A DNA stretch of 64,000 nucleotides from Planctomycetota bacterium (GTDB lineage: Bacteria > Planctomycetota > J058 > J103): positions 372,001 through 436,000 of the forward strand of contig BPJM01000003.1 of NCBI GenBank assembly GCA_026004615.1, in the 5' to 3' direction. Shown here piece by piece: positions 33,861 through 42,384 of this stretch. Position numbers and translations under genes: made by a program. Position 1 is the stretch's first letter. The number at the start of each line of letters is the position of its first letter. The notes beneath the pieces were generated by a model, which did no database searches, was not told the DNA's origin, and saw only the letters and a list, made by a program, of their open reading frames with translations.

Positions 33861-34838
33861 GTGGCGGCCGCGGGCGGCCAGCCGGCCTCCGTCGCGCCCC
33901 GCCCCGCTGCTGGTCCGTGGGCGGCGGCCGCCGCCGCGCTGGATGCCCGCATCTACGCGCTCGAGCGGTTGCTGGTCACCGCCTGCCTGCTCGCGATGAC
34001 CACCACCGTCACCCTGGATATCGTCCACCGCTCGTTCTCCTCGCCCCGCAGCCAGATCGCCGACAAGCTCGCAGCGCTCTGGGGCTGGATCGCCGGCCCG
34101 CCGCCGCCCGCGGTCACGCAGGCGCTGCACCAGGCGGTGGCGCCGGCGGTGCTGGCGGCGCTCGCCTTCGCGTGCGGCTGGGGCGCGTTCGCCGCCGCGC
34201 GCCAGCACGCGGGCCGGCCCGCCCCGCGCGCGCTGGGAGCGGCGGCGGGGCTCGGCGCGGTGGCGGGCGGCTGGGCGCTGGTGCAGCTGGTGGTGCACGT
34301 GCCGAGCCGCTGGGTCTGCCTGGGAATCGTGGTGGCGGGCTGCTGCGGCTACGCCGGGCGCGCCGCGCGCCGCCGCGCGCCCGGCGCCGTGCTGATGGCG
34401 CTGGCGGTGGGCGCGCTCGGCGGCTGGGGCTGCACGCAGCTGCCGCCGGACTACATCTGGAGCCGGGAGCTGTCGCTGGTGCTGCTGACCTGGGTGGCCT
34501 TCCTCGGCGGCAGCATGGCGACACGCGACAATGCGCACATCGTCGTCGGGGCGCTGGCGCGCGCGGTGCCGGCGCCGCTGCGGCCGTGGAGCCGGGCGCT
34601 GGGGCTGCTGGTCACCACCGCCGCCTGCGCCTGGCTGACCGCACTCGCCGTCGAGCACATCTTCGGCCCGCGCGGCGACTGGTTCTCCGGCGAGCGCCGG
34701 CCGGCGACCGGACTGCCCGCCTGGACCATCACCATGGCGGCGCTGGTCGCCTTCGCCCTCATGACGCTGCGCTTCGGCGCGCGTGCGCTCGAGGCGTTCC
34801 TCCATCCCCGCCCCCCCGAGGAAAAGGCGCTGCTGTGA
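33861..34838 (+). CDS. TRAP transporter small permease, DctQ family, enlarged (set 1)
   Basis: Normally DctQ has four helices and 160-200 residues; this one has 325. The first helix (LLVTACLLAMTTTVTLDIVHR) and the later SLVLLTWVAFLGGSMATRDNAH block are recognisable DctQ. Between them about 130 residues carry extra hydrophobic segments (around AVLAALAFACGWGAF, LGAVAGGWALVQLVV, WVCLGIVVAGCCGY), so six to seven helices are likely. The GTG start is 4 nt after the dctP stop, and its own stop overlaps dctM by 4 nt (GTGA). Confidence 0.8.
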   Translation: MAAAGGQPASVAPRPAAGPWAAAAAALDARIYALERLLVTACLLAMTTTVTLDIVHRSFSSPRSQIADKLAALWGWIAGPPPPAVTQALHQAVAPAVLAALAFACGWGAFAAARQHAGRPAPRALGAAAGLGAVAGGWALVQLVVHVPSRWVCLGIVVAGCCGYAGRAARRRAPGAVLMALAVGALGGWGCTQLPPDYIWSRELSLVLLTWVAFLGGSMATRDNAHIVVGALARAVPAPLRPWSRALGLLVTTAACAWLTALAVEHIFGPRGDWFSGERRPATGLPAWTITMAALVAFALMTLRFGARALEAFLHPRPPEEKALL

Positions 34839-36409
34839 TCACCGCGAGCCTGGTGCTGGCGCTGCTGGTGCTGCTCGCGCTGCGGGTGCCGCTGTTCGTC
34901 ATCCTCGGGACGGTCACGGTGGCAGGCTATCTGGTGAGCGGCGAGGTGACGCGACTGCTGGATGCCCCGCTGATCGAGCGGATCCGGGAGCTGACCGACA
35001 AGCCGCCGCTGCTGGCCATCCCGTTCTTCGTGCTCAGCGGCACCATCATGGCGCGGGGCGCCATCGCTCGCCGCCTGGTCGATGTGGCGAGCGCGCTGTT
35101 CAGCTTCGTGCCGGGCGGGCTGGGGATCGCCACCGTCGCCGCCTGCATGTTCTTCGCCGCCATCAGCGGTTCCAGCCCCGCGACCGTCATCACGATCGGC
35201 AGCGTCATGTACCCGGCGCTGGTCGCCCAGGGCTACCGGGAGCGATTCGCCAACGGGCTGGTCACCAGCGCCGGCACGCTGGGCATCCTCATCCCGCCCA
35301 GCATCCCGATGATCGTCTACGCGATCTTCGCCAGCGCCACCACCATCGTGCAGGTCGAGGACCTGTTCCTCGCCGGGCTCGGGCCGGGGCTGCTGATCGG
35401 CGGCATGTTCATGGTCTACTGCGCGATCACCGGTCGGCTCAAGGGCGAGCGGCTGCGCCTGCCGCGCCCCCGCGAGGTCGCGCGCGCCATGCGCAAGGGG
35501 ATCTGGGCGCTCATGCTGCCGGTGCTCATCCTCGGCGGGATCTATTCCGGGCTGTTCACCGCCACCGAGGCGGCGGCGGTGAGCGTGGTCTACGCGCTCG
35601 GGGTGGAACTCGTGATCCATCGCGAGCTGCGCCTGGAGGACATCCCGCGCGTGTTCGGCGAGGCGACGGTGCTGATGGGCAGCCTCCTGGTGATCTTCGC
35701 GATGGCGGTCGGCCTCAACGGGCTGTTCGCCGACCTGGAGCTGCCGCAGCGCGCGGCCGCGTGGCTGGCCGCGCAGGAGCTGACGCCGGTCGGCTTCCTG
35801 CTCGCGCTCAACGGGCTGTTGCTGCTGGTGGGCTGCGTCATGGACATCATGAGCGCGATCATGATCCTGGTGCCGCTGCTCGCGCCGATGGGCGACGCCA
35901 TGGGCATCGACCCCATCCACCTCGGGGTCGTCTTCATCGTGAACCTGGAGCTGGGATATCTGACCCCGCCGCTGGGGCTCAACCTGTTCGTCAGCTCGAC
36001 GCTCTTCGGCACCAGCCTGGGCGCGGTGATCCGTGCCGTGGCGCCGTTCACCGCCATCCTGCTCCTCGCCCTGCTGATCGTCACCTACGTGCCGACGGTC
36101 TCGCTCGGACCGGTCAACCTGCTCAAGGGCCGGCCGTTCTATGCCCCCTTCCCCGAGGCCCGGCCGTCGGCCGCCGAGCCCGGCGCCCCGGCCGCGCCGG
36201 CAGCCCGGCCCGGCGTCCGCACCCTGGAGGAGCTCATGCGCGGCGCCGCCTACCGCTCGATCATGGACGAGGACGAGGGTGAACCGAAGCCGGAACAGCC
36301 GCCGGCGCCGGGGCCGGCCGCCGAGCCCGCACCGCCGAGCAGCCCCCCCGGGGACGGCGGCGCACCGCCGGCGCCGCCGGCGGCGGGCAGGGGCGGCGCA
36401 GACCGCTGA
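34835..36409 (+). CDS. TRAP transporter large permease, DctM family (set 1)
   Basis: Twelve-helix ion-coupled transporter subunit. PPLLAIPFFVLSGTIMARG, the FFAAISGSSPATVITIGS hairpin, LGILIPPSIPMIVYAI and LELGYLTPPLGLNLF are classic DctM motifs. The core ends near residue 430. A further 90 residues form a Pro/Ala/Glu-rich cytoplasmic tail unlike most members (524 residues in total). The GTG start is coupled to dctQ. It is the last gene of TRAP set 1 and convergent with the alpha/beta hydrolase. Confidence 0.92.
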   Translation: MITASLVLALLVLLALRVPLFVILGTVTVAGYLVSGEVTRLLDAPLIERIRELTDKPPLLAIPFFVLSGTIMARGAIARRLVDVASALFSFVPGGLGIATVAACMFFAAISGSSPATVITIGSVMYPALVAQGYRERFANGLVTSAGTLGILIPPSIPMIVYAIFASATTIVQVEDLFLAGLGPGLLIGGMFMVYCAITGRLKGERLRLPRPREVARAMRKGIWALMLPVLILGGIYSGLFTATEAAAVSVVYALGVELVIHRELRLEDIPRVFGEATVLMGSLLVIFAMAVGLNGLFADLELPQRAAAWLAAQELTPVGFLLALNGLLLLVGCVMDIMSAIMILVPLLAPMGDAMGIDPIHLGVVFIVNLELGYLTPPLGLNLFVSSTLFGTSLGAVIRAVAPFTAILLLALLIVTYVPTVSLGPVNLLKGRPFYAPFPEARPSAAEPGAPAAPAARPGVRTLEELMRGAAYRSIMDEDEGEPKPEQPPAPGPAAEPAPPSSPPGDGGAPPAPPAAGRGGADR

Positions 36410-36438
36410 GCCGCGGCCGGAGCCGGGCTGTGCGCGGC

Positions 36439-36456
36439 GGCCGCAGGCGTGCGGCC
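36439..36456. terminator. Tetraloop hairpin between convergent genes
   Basis: GGCCGCA (36439-36445), loop GGCG, TGCGGCC (36450-36456), between the dctM stop and the hydrolase stop. Probably a bidirectional terminator. Confidence 0.5.
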
Positions 36457-36465
36457 AGCACGCGC

Positions 36466-37731
36466 TCAGTGCTGCGCGAGCCAGCGCACCAGCGCGGGCC
36501 AGACATCCTGCGGAGCGCGGTCGCCGATGACCAGATCGAGGTGGCCGTGGTCGACCCGCAGCAGCGTCTTGTCGGGGGTGGCGAGCGCGGAGAACTCCGC
36601 CTCGATCGCGTCGTCGTTGGCGATCTTGTCGAAGCGGCCTGCCACCCAGAGCACCGGGGCCGCGATGAAGCGGTGGCTGTCGGCATAGCTGAGCGGGGCG
36701 CGCACCGGATCGAGCACGTGCGCCTCGCGCATGTCGCGCGTGCGGATGGCGTCCAGGTACTGGCGCACCGCGCCCGCCGGCAGATCGTCGGCGGCCGCGG
36801 CCAGCGCCTGGTACGACGTCGCCGGGTCGATGCTGCCGGGCAGCATGAACTGCGCGCTGAGCAGGCTGTTGCCGATCGTGGCCGCCACCCAGAGCAGGTA
36901 CGCCCGCACCGCCGGCCCCACGTGGGGCAGTTGCGGCAGATCGACGGTGAGCGCGTGCACGACCTCGGAGGCGGGGATGCGCTCCAGCGGCAGCAGCGCC
37001 AGGTTGGCCGCCGGGCTCCAGGCGAGCGAGCTCAGCACCACGTTCACGTCCCAGTACAGGTCGGGATCGAGCCGCGGCAGCACCAGCGGCCAGCGCAGCC
37101 GGGCGGGACTGCCGATCGCGATCACGCCGCGGATCTCGGCGGCGCGCCGCGCCGCCAGCGCGGGCTCGGCCCGCATCCGCCAGCCGTGCACCGGCTCCAG
37201 GCGCAGCCGCCCGCCGCGCAGCACCAGCCGCAGGCTGACCGGCACCCGCGCGCGCTCGATGCCCGCTGCCCAGGCAAGCGCGACCATGCCTCCCATGCTG
37301 TGGCCGAGCAAGAACGGCCGCGCCCCGCCGCTGGCAGCGCGCACGCGATCCAGGATCGCCGGCAGGTCGAAGGCGACCAGCGCGTCGAAGCTGGACTCGC
37401 CCGCGTCATCGGAGGCGAGCTGCCCGCGGCCGGCGTAGCGGAAGTTGGCGCACCAGACGTCGTAGCCGAGGCCGGCCAGGTACTCGCCGAGCGCGCGCCC
37501 GGGCAGGAGGAACTCCTGCGCATTGGCGCCGATGCCATGGAGCAGCACCACCGGGGTGCCGCCCGGGTTGTGCAGCCGTACCAACCGCAGCGTCACGCCA
37601 TCCGCGGTCTGTGCCTGCTCGAACTGCACGGACCAGCCCTGCGCATGGGCCGTGGCTGCCCAGCCGGAAAGCAGCAGGCACGCTCCTGCCGCCCGTGCTG
37701 CCCGCCGCAGCAAGGTCCTCTCCGCTCGCAT
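36466..37731 (-). CDS. Exported alpha/beta hydrolase (lipase-like)
   Basis: A 421-residue protein with a signal peptide (hydrophobic 12-28, cleavage after AHA). PVVLLHGIGANAQEF is the oxyanion-hole HG motif, FLLGHSMGGMVALAW contains the nucleophile elbow Ser, GRFDKIAND supplies a candidate Asp, and VDHGHLDLVIG the His. The long lid-like insertion between the nucleophile and the Asp resembles acid-lipase-type hydrolases. The ribosome-binding site is strong (GAGGAGG). Its location between two TRAP sets suggests it may release the ligand they carry. That link is only positional. Confidence 0.82.
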   Translation of the reverse strand: MRAERTLLRRAARAAGACLLLSGWAATAHAQGWSVQFEQAQTADGVTLRLVRLHNPGGTPVVLLHGIGANAQEFLLPGRALGEYLAGLGYDVWCANFRYAGRGQLASDDAGESSFDALVAFDLPAILDRVRAASGGARPFLLGHSMGGMVALAWAAGIERARVPVSLRLVLRGGRLRLEPVHGWRMRAEPALAARRAAEIRGVIAIGSPARLRWPLVLPRLDPDLYWDVNVVLSSLAWSPAANLALLPLERIPASEVVHALTVDLPQLPHVGPAVRAYLLWVAATIGNSLLSAQFMLPGSIDPATSYQALAAAADDLPAGAVRQYLDAIRTRDMREAHVLDPVRAPLSYADSHRFIAAPVLWVAGRFDKIANDDAIEAEFSALATPDKTLLRVDHGHLDLVIGDRAPQDVWPALVRWLAQH

Positions 37732-37980
37732 CGGCTACCTCCTCGCCGAATCGCGCGGCCAGGGGCACGCTCCGCGCACACCATCCGGCCGCAGAGCCCG
37801 GCTTTCGCGAGGAGGGGATGGTAAGGCGGTGGGAGGGCGGGCGGCAAGCCCGCGGTTGCGGCTCGCCAGCAGCCAGCGCGCCGCTCGCCACCCAGCTGCC
37901 CACACCGCCTTGGACCAGCCTGCGGCTTGTCCACACTGCCCACAGCCCGAATACGGATAGGGAGTTACATACTTCCCGGG

Positions 37981-38006
37981 CCAACGGTCTACGCCTCTGC
38001 CGTTGG
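37981..38006. promoter_or_regulatory. Inverted repeat, possible operator
   Basis: CCAACGG (37981-37987) and CCGTTGG (38000-38006) are perfect arms separated by 12 nt, about 110-135 nt before the predicted start of transcription of TRAP set 2. Confidence 0.4.
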
Positions 38007-38018
38007 TCCTGGGGCGGA

Positions 38019-38057
38019 CATTTCGATTGGGCGAGAGGTGCGGCCATTTCGATTGGG
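38019..38057 (+). repeat. 13-bp direct repeat, possible regulator sites
   Basis: CATTTCGATTGGG occurs exactly at 38019-38031 and 38045-38057, a 26-bp period. The second copy ends 23 nt before the -35 box of TRAP set 2. The A/T content is unusual here, which makes chance less likely. Confidence 0.55.
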
Positions 38058-38080
38058 TTGCTACACGGCCACCCTGCGTG

Positions 38081-38109
38081 TTGACCTGCTCGGGGAGCTG
38101 CTGTATCCT
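38081..38109 (+). promoter_or_regulatory. Promoter of TRAP set 2, near-leaderless
   Basis: TTGACC (38081-38086), 17-nt spacer, TATCCT (38104-38109). The lipoprotein ATG is at 38118, so transcription would begin at or next to the start codon; no ribosome-binding site is present. Confidence 0.6.
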
Positions 38110-38117
38110 GCGCCGCC

Positions 38118-39068
38118 ATGCGATCCGGACCGACGAGGCGCGACGGCGCGGTGCGGCTGGCGGCGGTTGCATGGCTGGTCGCGGCCGCCGCGGCCGGCTG
38201 CAACACCACCCGCTTCATGGCCAACAGCATGGTCGGCATGCTCGAGGCCTCCAAGCTCGCCTTCAACCGCGAGCGCAGCGTCGAGCAGGCGCGCGAGGCG
38301 CTGCCGGCGGCGGCGAGCACGATCGACGGGCTGATCGTGGCCTCGCCGCACAACCCGGAGCTGTTGCTCGCCGGCGCGGAGACCCACGCCACCGGTGCCT
38401 TCGGCCTGATCGAGCCGGACGACCCCGAGCGCGCCCGGATCATGTACGACAAGGCGCGGCGGTACGCCGCGCGGGCACTCGCCGAACAGGACGCGGAGCT
38501 GGCAGAGACGGTGGTGCGCGGGCGGCTGGAAGAGGTCCAGCGCGCGCTGGCCGAGATCGAGCCCGGCGACGAGCGGATCCCGGCGCTGTTCTGGACCGCG
38601 TTCGCCTGGGGCAGCTACATCAATCTGTCGCTCGACCGGCCCGACGTGGTGGCGGCGCTGCCGGCGGTGGTCGCCATCATGGAGCGGCTCGCCGAGGTGG
38701 CGCCGGACTACTTCCATGCCGGACCGCACCTGTTCCTGGCGGTCTACTACAGCTCGCGCGGCCCGGCGGTGGGCGGCGAACTGGAACGGGCGCGGCGGCA
38801 CTACCACGAGGTCTTCACGCGCACGCGCGGGCGGCTGCTCATGCCGTACGTGCTGTATGCGCAGCTGTACTGCGTGGCGCTGGGCGGCAGCGAGCCCGAG
38901 CGGGCGCGCGCGCAGTTCACCAAGGCGCTGCGCTGGGTGCTGGACGCCCCGGATGACATCCATCCGGACCAGATCCTGGCGAATGCGATCGCCAAGCGGC
39001 GCGCGGCGGAGCTGTTGCCGGAGCTGGACGACCTGATCTTCCCGCCGCTGCCGCCGGAAGACGGCTAG
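38118..39068 (+). CDS. TatT-family TRAP-associated lipoprotein (set 2)
   Basis: A 316-residue lipoprotein with a signal peptide and lipobox AAAAGC (about Cys32). Helical TPR-like pairs follow, with the family's SLDRPDVVAALPAVVAIMER and FHAGPHLFLAVYYSSRG segments; the latter corresponds to WYAGPHRYFGVYYTKIP in the set 1 paralogue. The two T components are clearly related but divergent. It heads the second T-P-Q-M set. The start codon is decided by the promoter position and signal peptide, since no ribosome-binding site is seen. Confidence 0.85.
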   Translation: MRSGPTRRDGAVRLAAVAWLVAAAAAGCNTTRFMANSMVGMLEASKLAFNRERSVEQAREALPAAASTIDGLIVASPHNPELLLAGAETHATGAFGLIEPDDPERARIMYDKARRYAARALAEQDAELAETVVRGRLEEVQRALAEIEPGDERIPALFWTAFAWGSYINLSLDRPDVVAALPAVVAIMERLAEVAPDYFHAGPHLFLAVYYSSRGPAVGGELERARRHYHEVFTRTRGRLLMPYVLYAQLYCVALGGSEPERARAQFTKALRWVLDAPDDIHPDQILANAIAKRRAAELLPELDDLIFPPLPPEDG

Positions 39069-39201
39069 CGGTCGGGCTCGCGGCCGCAGCCGGCGGGCTC
39101 GGTGCGGCAGCAGCGGGCGCGCGCAGGACACGGTCACGGAACAGCCGGCGCACCGAGGCGGCGCGGACAGCCTCCGGCGCGCGCAGGGGGGAGGTGCCGA
39201 G

Positions 39202-40260
39202 GTGGGACGCATGGTGCGGCAGGCGGTTTGGGGTGCGCTCGGTCTGGCGGTGCTGGCCGCCCTGGCCCCGGTGCCGGCGGAGGCGCAGCGGCGCGGGCGG
39301 CGCGGGGCCGAGGAGCTGAAGCTGGCGCTGCTCGCTCCGGAGGGCACGAGCTGGGCCCGGCTCATGCACGAGTTCGACGCCGAGCTGCGCCGCCGCTCGG
39401 GCGAGGCGCTGGGGCTGCGGCTGTACCTGGGCGGGGTCCAGGGCGACGAGAAGGTGGTGCTGCGCAAGATCAAGGTGGGACAGCTGCACGGCGGCGCCTT
39501 CACCGGGATGGGCATGGGCGAGATCGTCTCCGAGGTGCGGGCGCTGGAGCTGCCGTTCCAGTACGACAGCTACGCCCAGGTCGACCACGTGCGCCAGCGG
39601 CTCGATGCGCGGCTGCGCGAGAGGTTCCGCGCCGGCGGCTACGAGCTGCTGGGGTGGTTCGAGCTGGGGTTCGTGCACCTGTTCTCGACCCGGCCCATCC
39701 GGACCGTGCAGGACGTGCGCTCCGCCAAGCCGTGGGTCTGGGAGGGCGATCCGCTGGCGGAGGCCTATTTCAAGGCCTTCGAGGTGAGCCCGACCCCGCT
39801 GCCGCTGCCGGATGTGCTGACCTCGCTGCAGACCGGGCTGATCGACACCGTCTACCAGTCGCCCATGGCGTGCGTGGGCTTTCAGTGGTACACCAAGCTC
39901 TCGTACATGAGCGATCTGCCGCTGGCCTGCGCCACCGGGGGGTTGTTGCTCAAGCGGTCGGTCTTCGAACGGCTGCCGCGCGAACACCAGGAGCTGCTCC
40001 GCGAGCTGGGCGAGCAGTACAGCGCCCGGGTCATCCAGCTCACGCGCGAGGAGAACGAGGCCGCCAAGCAGACGCTGCAGGAGCACGGCATCCGGATCGT
40101 GCCCTTCGATGCCGCCGAGAGCGCCACCTTCCGCGAGTACGGCAAGCAGGTCAGCTACCAGCTCGCCGGCGAGGGCACCGGCAAGCTGTTCCCGCGGGCG
40201 CTGCTCGACGAGGTGTACGCCTGGCTGGCGGAGACGCGCGACAAGGCCGGGGCGGACTGA
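39202..40260 (+). CDS. TRAP transporter substrate-binding protein, DctP family (set 2)
   Basis: A 352-residue periplasmic protein: signal peptide ending at AEA|Q, an Arg-rich start, then ELKLALLAPEGTSWARLMHE and LRLYLGGVQGDEKVVLRKIK matching the TatP-like branch. GLIDTVYQSPMACVGFQWY replaces the more usual TGxVDG segment, so its ligand probably differs from that of set 1. The GTG at 39202 is preferred over an ATG three codons in because GGGGGAGG lies 8 nt upstream of it. It stands 133 nt after the T component. Confidence 0.88.
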   Translation: MGRMVRQAVWGALGLAVLAALAPVPAEAQRRGRRGAEELKLALLAPEGTSWARLMHEFDAELRRRSGEALGLRLYLGGVQGDEKVVLRKIKVGQLHGGAFTGMGMGEIVSEVRALELPFQYDSYAQVDHVRQRLDARLRERFRAGGYELLGWFELGFVHLFSTRPIRTVQDVRSAKPWVWEGDPLAEAYFKAFEVSPTPLPLPDVLTSLQTGLIDTVYQSPMACVGFQWYTKLSYMSDLPLACATGGLLLKRSVFERLPREHQELLRELGEQYSARVIQLTREENEAAKQTLQEHGIRIVPFDAAESATFREYGKQVSYQLAGEGTGKLFPRALLDEVYAWLAETRDKAGAD

Positions 40261-40275
40261 GGAGGCCATTCGGCC

Positions 40276-40962
40276 TTGGTCCGCGTGCTGCTCGCGCTGT
40301 GTCGCCTGCTCGATGGGGGGCTGTACGCCCTCGAACTGCTGGTCGTCTCCCTCGGCCTGGCGCTGATGGTGGGGCTGTATTCCGCCCAGGTGCTCATGCG
40401 CAACCTGGAGTGGGGCGGGGTGCCCTGGTTCCAGACCGTGGTGCAGCACCTGGTGCTGTGGGTCGGCATGCTCGGCGCCTCGCTCTGCGTGCGCGACCGC
40501 AAGCACATCGCCGTCGAGGTCATCGCCAAATCCGCCACGGCGGGCGGCCGCCGGGTGGTGGAGGGCCTGGTGGACGCCTCCACCATGCTGCTCTGCCTGC
40601 TGCTGGCCTTCATCGCCTGGCGCTACATCGGGTTCTACGAGCGGGATCCCGCGCTCGGGATGAAGGTGCTGTTCGAGCTGGGCGGCGTCCAGGTGCAGCG
40701 CTGGTGGAGTCTGTGCGTGGTCCCCGCCGCCTTCGTGCTCATGGCGTTCCGTTACCTGCGACTGCTGCTCGAGAGCATCTTCGCCGAACACCTCGAGACG
40801 GCCGAGGACGAGATCCGGCGCGAGATGCACACCTATGAGCGGCGGCTGTCGAGCGAGGAGTGGGAGCCGGGCGAGCCGCCGGCGGCGCGCCCGGAAGGAC
40901 GAGCTGCAGGCGGGCCCGCGCCACCCCCGGCGCAGCCCGGCGGTGCCGAGGACGCCCGGTGA
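40276..40962 (+). CDS. TRAP transporter small permease, DctQ family (set 2)
   Basis: A 228-residue protein of normal four-helix DctQ type: an ELLVVSLGLALMVGLYSAQV first helix, then LVLWVGMLGASLCVRDRKHI with the typical RDRKHI loop, two more helices, and a 60-residue acidic then Pro/Ala-rich cytoplasmic tail. The TTG start is chosen because GGAGG sits 10 nt upstream, right after the dctP stop. Its stop overlaps dctM by 4 nt. Confidence 0.88.
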   Translation: MVRVLLALCRLLDGGLYALELLVVSLGLALMVGLYSAQVLMRNLEWGGVPWFQTVVQHLVLWVGMLGASLCVRDRKHIAVEVIAKSATAGGRRVVEGLVDASTMLLCLLLAFIAWRYIGFYERDPALGMKVLFELGGVQVQRWWSLCVVPAAFVLMAFRYLRLLLESIFAEHLETAEDEIRREMHTYERRLSSEEWEPGEPPAARPEGRAAGGPAPPPAQPGGAEDAR

Positions 40963-42287
40963 TCGGCGGCGAGTTCTACTTCGACCTGGCGCCCGGGCTG
41001 TGCCTGTTCCTCGGCGTGCTGCTGGTGCTGTACGCCATGATCGGCAAGCCGCTCTACGCGGTGATCGCCGGCGCGGCGCTGCTGCTCCACGTCTATGCGC
41101 AGATCGACCTCACGGCGATCTTCATCGAAGTGGCGACCCTGGTCGATCAGCCCTATTACATCGCGATCCCCATGTTCGTGCTCGCCGGGACGCTGCTCGC
41201 GGAGAGCAACGCACCGGTGCGGCTGGTGCGCGTGGCGAGTGCGCTGTTCGGCTGGATGCCGGGCGGGCTGGCGGTCGTGGCCACCTTGACCTGCGCGTTC
41301 TTTACCGCGTTCACCGGTGCCAGCGGTGTCACCATCGTGGCGCTGGGAGGGCTGCTCTACCCGGTGCTGCGCAAGGAGCGGTATCCGGAGGGCTTCTCCA
41401 TCGGGCTGCTCACCACCGGCGGCAGCCTCGGACTGCTCTTCCCGCCGAGCCTGCCGATCATCGTCTATGCGCTGATCGGGGGGGTCGATCTGGACAAGCT
41501 GTTCGTCGCCGGCATCGTGCCGGGGCTCTTGCTGGTGGCGGTGATCGGCGGCTACGGGGTGGCGGTGGGAGCCTGGCGGGGCGTGCCCCGGCAGGCCTTC
41601 CACCTCGGCACCGCGCTGCGCGCGGTGCGCGGTGCGATCTGGGAGCTGCCCATCCCCCTGCTCATCGTGGTCGCCATCTACGGCGGGTTCGTGACCGCGA
41701 CCGAGGCGAGCGCGATCGTGGCGCTGTACTGCCTGCTCGTCGAGGTGGTCATCCTGCGCGACCTCAAGCTGCGCGACCTGCCGGTGGTGATGCGCAAGAC
41801 CGCAGAACTGGTGGGCGCCATCCTGGTCATCCTGATCATGGCGCTGGGGCTCAAGAACTACATCATCGACGCCGAGATCCCGCAGGCGATGCTCGCGCTC
41901 ATGCAGGAGCACATCGACAGCCGGCTGACCTTCCTGCTGGTGCTCAACGGGTTCTTGATCCTGGTCGGCTTCCTCTTGGACATCTTCAGCGCCATCCTGG
42001 TCGTGGTGCCGCTGGTGGCGCCGCTGGCGATCGAATACGGGGTCGATCCGGTCCATCTCGGCATCATCTTCCTGACCAACCTGGAGATCGGCTACATGAC
42101 GCCGCCGGTCGGGATCAACCTGTTCCTGGGCAGCCTGCGCTTCGAGCGGCCCATGGTGGAGGTGGCGCGCCATGCGCTGCCGTTCCTGGGGCTGTTGGTC
42201 GGCTGCCTGCTGCTGATCACCTACGTGCCCGACCTCAGCCTGTGGCTGGTGGGGCTGCTGGAGACGGCGAAGGCAGCGGGACCGTAG
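40959..42287 (+). CDS. TRAP transporter large permease, DctM family (set 2)
   Basis: A 442-residue multi-helix transporter. YYIAIPMFVLAGTLLAES, FFTAFTGASGVTIVALGG, LGLLFPPSLPIIVYALIG and LEIGYMTPPVGINLFLG are DctM signature segments. There is no long C-terminal tail, unlike set 1. The GTG start overlaps dctQ (GTGA). The nitrilase fusion gene follows 97 nt later on the same strand and may be co-transcribed. Confidence 0.93.
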   Translation: MIGGEFYFDLAPGLCLFLGVLLVLYAMIGKPLYAVIAGAALLLHVYAQIDLTAIFIEVATLVDQPYYIAIPMFVLAGTLLAESNAPVRLVRVASALFGWMPGGLAVVATLTCAFFTAFTGASGVTIVALGGLLYPVLRKERYPEGFSIGLLTTGGSLGLLFPPSLPIIVYALIGGVDLDKLFVAGIVPGLLLVAVIGGYGVAVGAWRGVPRQAFHLGTALRAVRGAIWELPIPLLIVVAIYGGFVTATEASAIVALYCLLVEVVILRDLKLRDLPVVMRKTAELVGAILVILIMALGLKNYIIDAEIPQAMLALMQEHIDSRLTFLLVLNGFLILVGFLLDIFSAILVVVPLVAPLAIEYGVDPVHLGIIFLTNLEIGYMTPPVGINLFLGSLRFERPMVEVARHALPFLGLLVGCLLLITYVPDLSLWLVGLLETAKAAGP

Positions 42288-42384
42288 CGTCTGGGCTTGC
42301 CGGCGGGCCCGCCCGGCGGTGGCAGCGCCGGCGGCGCGCGGTCATGATGCGCCCGCGGGCCCGGTGCCCGAGGAGGAGTGCAGG

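Larger units (their letters stand above)
37732..38117. other. Divergent intergenic region with repeats upstream of TRAP set 2
   Basis: This 386-nt region has no gene. It is less G+C-rich than its surroundings from about 37920 and holds an inverted repeat, a direct repeat and a promoter, each listed separately. It must also hold the hydrolase promoter on the other strand, which I could not identify. Confidence 0.6.

Noticed and set aside
38019-38057. Remnant CRISPR repeat pair or attachment site
   Set aside because: Only two 13-bp copies, no cas, integrase or transposase gene nearby, and the position upstream of a promoter fits regulator sites better.
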